From NCBI RefSeq assembly GCF_000259195.1, contig NZ_JH650762.1, positions 30,601 through 64,566 on the forward strand: a DNA stretch of 33,966 nt. The letters run 5' to 3'. Under the pieces are notes generated by a model, which searched no databases, was not told the DNA's origin, and saw only the letters and a program-made list of their open reading frames with translations. Position numbers and translations under genes: made by a program. Of this stretch, positions 24,379 to 31,780 are shown one piece after another; position 1 is the stretch's first letter; the number at the start of each line of letters is the position of its first letter. The stretch comes from Pseudomonas donghuensis (GTDB taxonomy: Bacteria; Pseudomonadota; Gammaproteobacteria; Pseudomonadales; Pseudomonadaceae).

Positions 24379-25281
24379 ATGCAATTTTTCTGGGTGAACC
24401 TAGGTACAACGCACAAGGAGGCCAGGGCCGGTAATTTTCTCTAGGCACCGCTGAGTTCGCGATCAAAGGCCGACAAAGAGCAAACCTTCCGTCACGGGGA
24501 TAATGTTGGTGAGGTCAAAGCCGGAGATTTGATCTTCTGCTATCACGACAACTACCTACGCGCCATTGCTAAGGCAGTACCAAACGCCTATGAGGCGGAG
24601 CGTGCGCCTACCCGCTCTTTCAACGAGTGGAGAAACCAAGGGCACCACGTCGATATCGAGCTCACTTTCCTCCAACGAGCCCTGCGTAGTGACGAAATCG
24701 CCCCGACCTACCAAGCGCAATTCGATATCAACACAAAACCAACGCTGTTCAATCGCAAAGGCCGCGTGAATACGATTTATATGGCACAACTGCCAGCTGA
24801 TGCCGCAGTTTACCTACTTGAGCAGGCGGAAGTGATAGCTGAACACGAAGACAGGCTAATCGATGGGGGATCAAACGACAAAGCCCCCTCCGCCACCACT
24901 CGAAAAGCCCTCGTAAAAGCCCGTATTGGCCAAGGTGCATTTCGCAAAGGGTTATTCGAGCGCTGGGAGGAGAAATGTGCTTTGACGGGATTGAGAAACC
25001 CTAGCCTACTAACGGCATCGCATATTGAGGCGTGGGCACTGGTTGACAATAACACTCGTCTAGACACAGATAACGGATTGCTGCTTGCAACCCATATCGA
25101 CCAGCTTTTTGATTGTGGTTTGATCTCATTTGACGAAGTCGGACGTTTTCTATTCAGCGATAGCTTGTCAGCAGGCGAACGCAAGATCTTAGGGTTAGAT
25201 CAGTTCACATCGATACCATTCTTGAGCGATGGCAATCGTCCACACCTAGAAAAGCACCGGAAACGGTTTTACTTCCTCTAA
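24379..25281 (+). pseudogene. HNH endonuclease gene interrupted by one amber codon
   Basis: The full frame starts at ATG 24379 (AAGGACGCGAG upstream) and runs 300 codons, but codon 22 (24442-24444) is TAG. Relatives read GGxLWAP here, so TAG stands where TGG (Trp) is expected: MQFFWVNLGTTHKEARAGNFL-stop-APLSS. Everything after is intact: KAGDLIFCYHDNYLRAIAKAV completes an EVE/PUA-like N-terminal domain, and CALTGLRNPSLLTASHIEAW with TDNGLLLATHIDQLFDCGLISF is a full HNH_2 nuclease (H215, N232, H239 in full-frame numbering). The likely role is a modification-sensing restriction enzyme. A TTG at 24529 could start a 250-residue shorter product lacking part of the N-terminal domain. Confidence 0.75.
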
Positions 25282-25507
25282 CCGATTTGTACACCCTACA
25301 TAACTCATCAATGCGTTTAATGATGCCAGATCAACCTCGCCACCTGCTCACCCGACTGTGCTAGCACCGCTTTGCTTTGGGGTGGCATGAGTTGATCCTG
25401 GCCGGGCATCCAGACTGGATGAAAACCCAGTAACAACCTTAAGTCGGCCCGTAGTAGCGTTATGCCCCTAGGGACCCAAAACGGGTAAGCATAGACTGGG
25501 AGCACAA

Positions 25508-26593
25508 ATGGAATTTGTAGATCGTCTCAACGCAATGTCTGCCAAAGTAAACCAATTGGCATCGACAATCCAAACTGAAGAAGCAACCAAAACTGCGTTT
25601 GTTATGCCATTCATCCATACCGTTTTGGGGTATGACGTCTTTGATCCTTCTGAAGTTGTTCCAGAGTACGTTTGCGATGTAGGCACCAAAAAAGGTGAAA
25701 AAATCGATTACGCGATCTTGAAAGGCGGTGAAATTCAGATCCTAATTGAGACCAAAAAAGTTGGTGAGCCACTCAATATCAACCACGCCAGTCAGCTTTT
25801 CCGATACTTCCATGTCACTACCGCCAGAATTTCAATTCTAACGAATGGCCGGCTGTACAAATTCTTTACCGACCTCGACGCCCCTAACAAAATGGACGAA
25901 AAACCATTTCTGGAGATTGATCTCTTAGACATCGATGAACATGTCATACCTGAACTGCAAAAACTAACGAAATCGGCCTTTGATGTAGATTCAATCATTA
26001 ATGCAGCTGGCGAGTTAAAATACGTAGGTCAGATCAAGAGAGAGATGGCTTCGCAATTTAGTCAACCTGACGACGATTTCGTGCGACTCTTCGCTTCCCG
26101 CATTTACGATGGGGTTATCACCCAGAAAGTAAGAGATCAGTTCGCATTGCTTACGCGAAAAGCCGCATCACAATTCCTGAACGACCAAATAAATGATCGT
26201 TTGAAATCAGCTTTGAGTGGAGCACCTTACCCCACTCCCGCAGAGTTAATTGTGAGTGAGACACAGACGGAAACAGCGGACGCCCCAGAGGACCGGGTCC
26301 TCACGACTATGGAGGAGCTAGAGGGCTTTCACATTGTGAAGGCGATCGTTCGGACCGTTACTGACTCAAAGCGCATTGCGCATCGAGACACTCAAAGTTA
26401 CTTTGGCATCCTACTTGACGACAACAATCGCAAGCCTATCGCTAGACTTCACTTCAATAGAGCGCAGAAATACATCGGGATATTTGACAGCGATAAAAAT
26501 GAAACCCGGCACCCTATAAACTCTCTTGATGAAATCTATGAATTCTCCGACGACCTGAAGAAAACAATATCGTTTTATCAAGAACAAGCCTGA
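25508..26593 (+). CDS. Stand-alone HsdR-N-type restriction endonuclease-like protein
   Basis: A protein of 361 residues whose N-terminal 160 residues resemble the nuclease domain of type I restriction R subunits: TEEATKTAFVMPFIHTVLGYDVFDPSEVVPEY, then the PD-(D/E)xK core GEKIDYAILKGGEIQILIETKK (D67, E81, K83) and HASQLFRYFHVTTARISILTNG. There is no helicase domain. The C-terminal 90 residues (MEELEGFHIVKAIVRTVTDSKRIAHRDTQSYFGILLDD) resemble the end domain seen in short proteins of this kind. It has a good GGGAG site. No methylase or specificity gene accompanies it, so it may act as a solitary defence nuclease. Base composition is AT-richer than in core genes. Confidence 0.8.
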   Translation: MEFVDRLNAMSAKVNQLASTIQTEEATKTAFVMPFIHTVLGYDVFDPSEVVPEYVCDVGTKKGEKIDYAILKGGEIQILIETKKVGEPLNINHASQLFRYFHVTTARISILTNGRLYKFFTDLDAPNKMDEKPFLEIDLLDIDEHVIPELQKLTKSAFDVDSIINAAGELKYVGQIKREMASQFSQPDDDFVRLFASRIYDGVITQKVRDQFALLTRKAASQFLNDQINDRLKSALSGAPYPTPAELIVSETQTETADAPEDRVLTTMEELEGFHIVKAIVRTVTDSKRIAHRDTQSYFGILLDDNNRKPIARLHFNRAQKYIGIFDSDKNETRHPINSLDEIYEFSDDLKKTISFYQEQA

Positions 26594-26599
26594 ATAAAC

Positions 26600-26645
26600 C
26601 TACATCCCAGCCCTCCATCTACGGGAATTGAGGGCTGAGATGTAG
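26600..26645. terminator. Strong hairpin after the HsdR-N-type gene
   Basis: CTACATCCCAGCCCTC and GAGGGCTGAGATGTAG form a 16-position stem with one mismatch around a 14-nt loop, seven bases after the stop codon. No T run follows, so it may protect the message end or act as a partial terminator. Confidence 0.6.
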
Positions 26646-26843
26646 CGGTCAAATGATTCCATGCCCTCCTTATAAAAGCACGTGATAACCAAGCAACGTC
26701 CTACCTCTACCCTGAATTCAAGCGCGCAGCTGAAAAGCGAAATGGGACTGATCAGCAAGCAACCTGACGCGCATGCCTACAAAAAGCGACGGCAGCAACG
26801 ACCACGTCAATTCAACGGCGGGCCGAGGCCCCGTAAAACAGAT

Positions 26844-27085
26844 CCAGCCCTCGGCTGATGCCAGCAGCATGCGCCAGATCATCGACCAACGCTTTGGCCA
26901 TACCCACCCGATAGTGCACCGCCCACGCCGATGTGACGTCCTGATCGATGACTATTTGCGACGTCAGCTTTTGCGCACAGCCCATTAGCGATGTTGCCTG
27001 GAGGAAAGGTGTGCAGGCTGTTCGGCATTTACTCGCGTTTTGCCTTAAAATGGCCGGTTGCCGAAAGAACCGTCATGGCCATAGC
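26844..27085 (-). pseudogene. Decayed DUF3077 gene
   Basis: Minus-strand translation in pieces gives GSFGNRPF-stop-GKTRVNAEQPAHLSS, then after a frameshift near 27000 QATSLMGCAQKLTSQIVIDQDVTSAWAVHYRVGMAKALVDDLAHAAG. This follows the intact DUF3077 protein at 23335-23622 almost end to end (SFGN..., RVEPGHSAAF, LMGCVHRLT, WAAHYLSGMAKALVEDVAHG). One in-frame stop and one frameshift mark it as dead. It overlaps the upstream region of the GNAT-Rnk gene. Confidence 0.8.
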
Positions 27086-27125
27086 CATGAAGGGCTTTCA
27101 TTCTTTCCAAATAACTGTGGTGAAG

Positions 27126-28037
27126 ATGAACAAGCCTTTCATTTCGCTGTGCCCGGAAATTACTCGGGCACACGCACTAACGCTCATGGATTGGTTGGAA
27201 GATGAGCGCGTTACCTGCTACTTGAGCGATTCGCGTCATGTCTCCCGCTCCATCGAGCAAGTTATCGATCGGACCCAATTGCCGATCCTGACCCATCTAT
27301 TCAACCGGGGCGGCCGATTCTTCATGGCCTACGACCGGCATGACGCCCCGGTGGGCTTTGTCCGCCTGATCAAGACCGGCTCCAACTGCGAGATCGTCCT
27401 GGTCATTGGAGACAGCGACAAATGGGGCCGAAACCTTGGCGCGCGCACGATCCGCGAAGGCATGAAACTGGCCTTCCTCGACATGCGCGCCGAGAAGCTC
27501 ATCGCCAAGATCCACCCCGACAACACCCGCTCGCTGAAAGCCTTTGTGCGCAGCGGTTTTCTGCTTGAAAGCGAAACGCCGACATTGAAGTCATTTTCCA
27601 TGACGGCGGCGCGCTATCTACAGTTCTTGCGCGAAGGTGCCGTTGCCGACTCCACTGAGATCTACATCACCGAAATCGATAAGGCCAGGCTCGAGAGCCT
27701 GATCGCGCTCGAGCAAGGCCCGGCGGTTGTTGAACTCGAACATGAGCTTGAGCGCGCCATTGTCGTTAAGCCGCAGCAGGTGGCGCGCAATGTCGTCACG
27801 ATGAACTCCAGGGCCTTGCTGCAGCTGGACGACGAAGAGATCGAAGTGGCCCTGGTCTACCCTGAAGACGCAGACAGCAGCGCCGGGAAGTATTCCGTGT
27901 GTTCCGACATCGGCGCCGCCATCCTGGGCTATCAGGAGGGGGACGCCATCGACTGGCGGGTCTCTGATCGGACCCGCCGGATCGGGATCAGGAAAGTGCT
28001 GTACCAGCCGGAGGCCGCGGGCGACTTCCACCTGTAA
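27126..28037 (+). CDS. GNAT acetyltransferase fused to Rnk-type (GreA/GreB C-terminal) domain
   Basis: A protein of 303 residues. Residues about 1-165 form a GNAT domain (SDKWGRNLGARTIREGMKLAFLDMRAEKLIAKIHPDNTRSLKAFVRSGF, with a variant acetyl-CoA loop). Residues about 176-303 match nucleoside diphosphate kinase regulator Rnk: ITEIDKARLESLI, ELERAIVVKPQQVARNVVTMNSRALLQL, EIEVALVYPEDAD, IGAAILGYQEGDAIDW and the end YQPEAAGDFHL. Rnk-type domains bind RNA polymerase near its secondary channel. The start MNKPFISL at 27126 fits the GNAT beginning; GTG 27120 or ATG 27087 are alternatives, since no clear ribosome site is seen. Composition is host-like, unlike the restriction genes on both sides. Confidence 0.85.
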   Translation: MNKPFISLCPEITRAHALTLMDWLEDERVTCYLSDSRHVSRSIEQVIDRTQLPILTHLFNRGGRFFMAYDRHDAPVGFVRLIKTGSNCEIVLVIGDSDKWGRNLGARTIREGMKLAFLDMRAEKLIAKIHPDNTRSLKAFVRSGFLLESETPTLKSFSMTAARYLQFLREGAVADSTEIYITEIDKARLESLIALEQGPAVVELEHELERAIVVKPQQVARNVVTMNSRALLQLDDEEIEVALVYPEDADSSAGKYSVCSDIGAAILGYQEGDAIDWRVSDRTRRIGIRKVLYQPEAAGDFHL

Positions 28038-28059
28038 CTGCGCCTTTAGCTAAATGCTC

Positions 28060-28099
28060 CATCAGGCACGAAGATCCCCAACGATTTCCGTGCCTGATG
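28060..28099. repeat. Inverted repeat after GNAT-Rnk gene
   Basis: CATCAGGCACG and CGTGCCTGATG form an 11-bp perfect stem around an 18-nt loop, starting 22 bases after the stop. It has no T run; it may be a weak terminator. Directly right of it (about 28100-28136) is a fragment matching the 75-residue gene at 23770-23804 (minus strand GQVLTLSTM). Confidence 0.6.
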
Positions 28100-28136
28100 C
28101 AGACATGGTGGACAAGGTCAGGACTTGGCCAGAGGA

Positions 28137-28229
28137 CCTCCTTCCTGCGCTCAATTTGGTAACAGCAAGTAGGACCAATCCTTCATTTTCGTAGGATCTC
28201 GCGGTATGGTTGCTGGCGATATGCCAGAC
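28137..28229. repeat. 93-bp direct repeat, copy 2
   Basis: Second copy of the element at 24271-24363 (82 of 93 positions identical, no gaps). It is joined on the left to a remnant of a DUF6124-like gene and lies 196 bp upstream of the vsr start. The rest of the 388-bp gap between 28037 and the vsr gene shows no other gene. Confidence 0.88.
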
Positions 28230-28425
28230 TGCTGAGCCATAAAATTGCACAGGTCCAACATGAGAGGATCCTGACTGTAGGCATCACACTCTCTGCTCTG
28301 TCCGTCTCATCGGGGGATGAGTGCACCCGAGCCCTCTACCTGAATGCCGCTATCTAGAGGGGCCAATCTCCAAAGGCTGCTCCTCGTCCTCCATCATTTT
28401 TACCTCCGCCACGAACCAACATGCC

Positions 28426-28857
28426 ATGTCTGATAAACTGCCAGCCATGGATAGGCTCACATCCGAAAGGCGGAGCTGGCTCATGAGCCGGATCGGCTCG
28501 AAAAATACTAAGCCCGAGCTCGTCGTACGGCGCTTGGTTTTTTCCATGGGTTACCGGTATCGTTTGCACGGCAAAAATCTGCCAGGTACTCCAGACCTCG
28601 TCTTCCCTGGTCGTCGCAAGGCTGTGTTCGTGAATGGTTGCTTCTGGCACGGTCATGCAGGTTGTAGGTATGGCCGCCTTCCAAAGTCTCGGATCGCATT
28701 TTGGGAAGCGAAAATCGACCGCAATCGTCAGCGGGATAGCAGCAACATTGCCGAGCTGCAAGCTGCTGGCTGGCGAGTTCTGACCGTCTGGGAGTGCGAG
28801 CTGAATGAAATTGAAATATTGATGAGAAGGTTAAATGAATTCTTGCAAAGCGAGTAA
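28426..28857 (+). CDS. vsr: Very short patch repair endonuclease (Vsr)
   Basis: A nicking enzyme that repairs T:G mismatches arising from 5-methylcytosine deamination at the sites of its partner methylase; 143 residues. Family motifs are DRLTSERRSWLMSRIGSKNTKPELVVRRL, LPGTPDLVF (catalytic D57), FVNGCFWHGHAGCRYGRLPKSR (H75/H77 with zinc ligands C72 and C80), FWEAKIDRNRQRD and GWRVLTVWECEL (C124). The ATG at 28426 or the one at 28447 could be used; neither has a clear ribosome site, and relatives mostly begin near the second. Its end overlaps the methylase start by 23 bases, so it is the first gene of the restriction-modification operon. Confidence 0.9.
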   Translation: MSDKLPAMDRLTSERRSWLMSRIGSKNTKPELVVRRLVFSMGYRYRLHGKNLPGTPDLVFPGRRKAVFVNGCFWHGHAGCRYGRLPKSRIAFWEAKIDRNRQRDSSNIAELQAAGWRVLTVWECELNEIEILMRRLNEFLQSE

Positions 28858-30121
28858 CACCCGCCCCATCGGCATTGACCTTTTTGCTGGAGCCGGCGGC
28901 TTGTCTCTTGGCTTTGAGCAAGCAGGTTTCGACATCGCTGCAGCGGTAGAGATCGACCCTATTCACTGCGCCACTCACGAATTCAACTTCCCAAATTGTA
29001 CGACGATTTGTGCAAGTGTAACCGATCTTAGCGGACCGGAGATTCGGCTCAGGGCGGGAATTGGTGATAAAGATATCGATGTCGTCTTCGGTGGAGCTCC
29101 GTGCCAAGGCTTTTCGATGATTGGCAAACGTGCACTGGACGATTCCCGTAATCAGCTTGTATTTCACTATGTCCGGATTGTCGCAGAACTCAAGCCAAAA
29201 TACTGCGTCTTCGAAAATGTGAAAGGGCTTACTCTCGGCAAGCACGCTGAGTTTCTCAAGGAGTTAATCGCAGCCCTAGGTGAAGCGGGTTATGACGTCA
29301 CCCTACCTTACCGAGTGCTCAATGCTGCCGACTACGGAGTTCCTCAGGACCGTAAACGCCTATTCTTAATAGGTACCCGCCGCGGATTAAACACTCCAGA
29401 ATATCCAGAGCCACAGCTCAAGCGAGTTAACGTTGGCGAAGCAATTAGTGATCTACCAGACGCAAACACTTTCGAAGAGCTACGAGAAAATGATCAAGTT
29501 GTGGTTCAGTGGGCCACTCACGCCAGCTATGCACGTCGTTTGAGGGGCCTTGAAGTCGACGCAAATGACTTTGGTTATGAGCGAGATTTTTTGAGAGACA
29601 TCCTCACTTCTAGCACTCGTACAGAACACACTGCCTTGTCACAAAGTAGGTTTCTTGCAACCGAGCCAGGAAAAACCGAAGAAGTTAGTCGGTTCCGTAA
29701 ATTGCCCATGGATGGTCTCTGCAATACCCTTAGAGCAGGCACAGATAGTGCACGAGGGGCATTTACATCGCCACGCCCAATTCATCCAAACCTTCCCAGA
29801 GTAATCACGGTACGTGAGGCTGCTCGCCTACACTCTTTCCCTGATTGGTTTCGCTTTCATACCACCAAATGGCACGGATTTCGCCAAATCGGCAACAGCG
29901 TACCACCTTTACTCGGCAGAGCTATCGCAAGCAGTGTAATTTCAGCGATGGGTATCACTCCAACCAAACCGACGAAGACGCTATTACTTGGCGACCCAAA
30001 GCAGCTGAGATTAGATATGAGCAAAGCAGCGTTATACTTTGGAGTTCCTCACAACACCATTGCTCAAAGAACCCGAAAAACTGTAGACAAAGAAGTGCTC
30101 TTGGAAGTGTCAGATGTCTGA
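28835..30121 (+). CDS. DNA (cytosine-5-)-methyltransferase, type II RM
   Basis: A protein of 428 residues with the full C5-methylase motif order: I IDLFAGAGGLSLGFEQAGF, IV GGAPCQGFS (C90), VI FENVKGL, VIII QDRKRLFLIG, IX RVITVREAARLHSFPDWF and X FRQIGNSVPPLLGRAI. The target-recognition region lies about 215-310, so the recognition site cannot be read. After motif X there is an unusual extension of about 57 residues, KTLLLGDPKQLRLDMSKAALYFGVPHNTIAQRTRK..., that resembles a helix-turn-helix. ATG 28835 has AGAAGG upstream and lies inside the vsr end. The last eight bases overlap the next gene, the presumed cognate endonuclease. Confidence 0.94.
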   Translation: MNSCKASNTRPIGIDLFAGAGGLSLGFEQAGFDIAAAVEIDPIHCATHEFNFPNCTTICASVTDLSGPEIRLRAGIGDKDIDVVFGGAPCQGFSMIGKRALDDSRNQLVFHYVRIVAELKPKYCVFENVKGLTLGKHAEFLKELIAALGEAGYDVTLPYRVLNAADYGVPQDRKRLFLIGTRRGLNTPEYPEPQLKRVNVGEAISDLPDANTFEELRENDQVVVQWATHASYARRLRGLEVDANDFGYERDFLRDILTSSTRTEHTALSQSRFLATEPGKTEEVSRFRKLPMDGLCNTLRAGTDSARGAFTSPRPIHPNLPRVITVREAARLHSFPDWFRFHTTKWHGFRQIGNSVPPLLGRAIASSVISAMGITPTKPTKTLLLGDPKQLRLDMSKAALYFGVPHNTIAQRTRKTVDKEVLLEVSDV

Positions 30122-30926
30122 AGCTAAGGTGGCTCGGAAGCCAAATCGTTACGCTGCTATCATTGAGGAAATTTTTTTCGCTCACTACAAACCAGGCGAG
30201 CAGGAATTTCAGTTCGCGCGGGACGAGATAGTAACGGTTGCGTCAAATTTGGACATAGCTTTACCAAAGAATATAGGCGACCTCATCTATTCGTTTCGAT
30301 ATCGGTACGATTTACCGACAAGCATTCTTGAGACGGCCTCAGATGGGCTTGAATGGATTATTGAAGGCAGTGGCCAAGCGCTTTATCGCTTTAGGCTCGT
30401 CAAGCTCAGCCGAATAATACCCAATGAAAACCTTATCACTGTAAAAATTCCAGATTCCACCCCTGAGATAATAACAGCATATGCTTTAAGCGACGAGCAG
30501 GCGCTACTTGCAAAGGTTAGATATAATCGTCTAATTGACATTTTCTTGGGAATAACCGCATATTCGCTGCAAAACCACTTACGAACAAACTTAAAAGGCA
30601 TTGGACAGTTAGAAATTGACGAAGTATACGTCGGCATAGATCGTCATGGCCGCCAATTTGTAGTCCCGGTTCAAGCCAAAGGTGGCTCGGATAAGCATGG
30701 AGTTGTCCAGACTCATCAAGATATCGCCTTCTCAAAAGCCAAATATCCGGACTTATTATGCCGTGCGGTTTCCGCGCAATTCATGAGCGATGACCGCATT
30801 GCGATGTTTGAGCTTACCATTCAAGATGGAGAAGTAAAAGTAGTCGACGAGAAGCACTATAGACTAGTTTTTTCAAACGAAATAAATAGCGAAGATCTAA
30901 CTTCCTATAACTTGCGAAACATATAA
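30114..30926 (+). CDS. Predicted cognate type II restriction endonuclease
   Basis: A protein of 270 residues that overlaps the methylase end by eight bases, the classic place for the partner nuclease. Sequence support is a possible PD-(D/E)xK core with Gln in the third position: IGQLEIDEVYVGID (E167, D169, E170, D176), then FVVPVQAKGG (Q187, K189), followed by QDIAFSKAKYPDLLCRAVSAQF. The N-terminal 100 residues (IEEIFFAHYKPGEQEFQFARDEIVTVASNLDIALPKNIGDLIYSFRYRY) may bind DNA. It is AT-richer than core genes. The assignment rests mainly on context plus this motif; the cut site is unknown. Confidence 0.78.
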   Translation: MSEAKVARKPNRYAAIIEEIFFAHYKPGEQEFQFARDEIVTVASNLDIALPKNIGDLIYSFRYRYDLPTSILETASDGLEWIIEGSGQALYRFRLVKLSRIIPNENLITVKIPDSTPEIITAYALSDEQALLAKVRYNRLIDIFLGITAYSLQNHLRTNLKGIGQLEIDEVYVGIDRHGRQFVVPVQAKGGSDKHGVVQTHQDIAFSKAKYPDLLCRAVSAQFMSDDRIAMFELTIQDGEVKVVDEKHYRLVFSNEINSEDLTSYNLRNI

Positions 30927-30931
30927 AAAAT

Positions 30932-30993
30932 CGACAAGCGCTCCCTAGAAATCACCTGGATAAATCTAACAGAAGCGCTTGCCGTCAATTTTT
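30932..30993 (+). terminator. Terminator-like hairpin after the RM operon
   Basis: CAAGCGCT and AGCGCTTG pair across a loop of about 30 nt and are followed by AATTTTT. It ends 67 bases past the endonuclease stop. The remaining 200 bp to the primase-like gene show nothing recognisable. Confidence 0.5.
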
Positions 30994-31189
30994 AAATCGA
31001 AGAATACATCAACCACTACCCTAGCCGACCCATCAGCCACACCGGAAAATTTTGGCATAATGATATCTTACCTCGTATTACTTGGGGATTATGATCTCGC
31101 ATAAGCATATCTTGATCGGCAAGAACGGGTAATCTCTTCAGACAATATAAACGTATATATTAACCATGTTCTCACGACTTGCTCGAAAC

Positions 31190-31780
31190 TCATAGGGAGT
31201 GGGCAACCCAGACTGGAATTACTCTGCGAGGTACATCTGTGTAATGGGCGGTATTTTTTGTCCATCGAAGTGCAGCATACCCAGCGATCAGACGATGACC
31301 TACCCACCTTGGATCCACCGTTGGCGGCATTCCAATTTGGTTGGCTAGAAGCAGTCGCCCCATCAGTTCTATGAGTTCACCTTGACTGATCAACCTACCC
31401 CCATAGCCGTGATACGAGCGACCACTCTTAAACCAAGCAAAGCCTTCAAAATCCTCCTCGAGGAACGGTTTTAACTTAGATAGATGAGCCCCGGCCGCAG
31501 TGGACAGGTCAATCATTGGTATATGCTTAACCTCACCACTTCGCATATATACTTTGGAATGCACTGCCACCTCCGCCCCAAGTGGACAGAGGTTAATCAG
31601 CCTATCCATATAACTAACATCTAAAAACTCTTCCACCCCAACAGGAACTACCTGCCTCACATCGGTCAATGACTGGGGGATATAATAATAAAAACTCAGC
31701 TCCACCCCCCTTATCATTTCCGCGCGCATGCTAATCATACCCGCCACGTGCCAGTAGGGATGCTCCTTGAAGCGCAACAT
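31190..31780 (-). CDS. Possible primase-like (AEP-type) protein paired with dGTPase
   Basis: A protein of 196 residues whose ATG at 31780 shares one base with the dGTPase stop (TGATG), so translation is coupled; a GTG one codon earlier is also possible. Three segments resemble the archaeo-eukaryotic primase core: IPMIDLS (D91), SGRSYHGYG (H124) and VDPRWVGHRLIAGYAALRW (D156). The first lacks the usual second acidic residue, so it may not polymerise. I faintly recall similar proteins named primase-like, but the assignment is tentative. Coupling to a nucleotide hydrolase suggests a sensor or partner role in defence. Strongly AT-rich relative to the core. Confidence 0.55.
   Translation of the reverse strand: MLRFKEHPYWHVAGMISMRAEMIRGVELSFYYYIPQSLTDVRQVVPVGVEEFLDVSYMDRLINLCPLGAEVAVHSKVYMRSGEVKHIPMIDLSTAAGAHLSKLKPFLEEDFEGFAWFKSGRSYHGYGGRLISQGELIELMGRLLLANQIGMPPTVDPRWVGHRLIAGYAALRWTKNTAHYTDVPRRVIPVWVAHSL

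Noticed and set aside
25317..25505. Minus-strand open frame of 62 codons between the HNH and HsdR-N-type genes
   Set aside because: No ribosome binding site, no recognisable family and a position in the promoter region of the next gene.
24271..28229. Integrative element with att sites formed by the 93-bp repeats
   Set aside because: No integrase or excisionase gene lies inside, and the repeats are already 12% diverged, so they are reported as repeats and not called attachment sites.
17202..30121. A DISARM system (helicase, PLD protein, C5 methylase)
   Set aside because: No DUF1998 protein is present, the methylase belongs to a separate vsr operon 5 kb away, and the 446-residue protein does not resemble a DISARM component.
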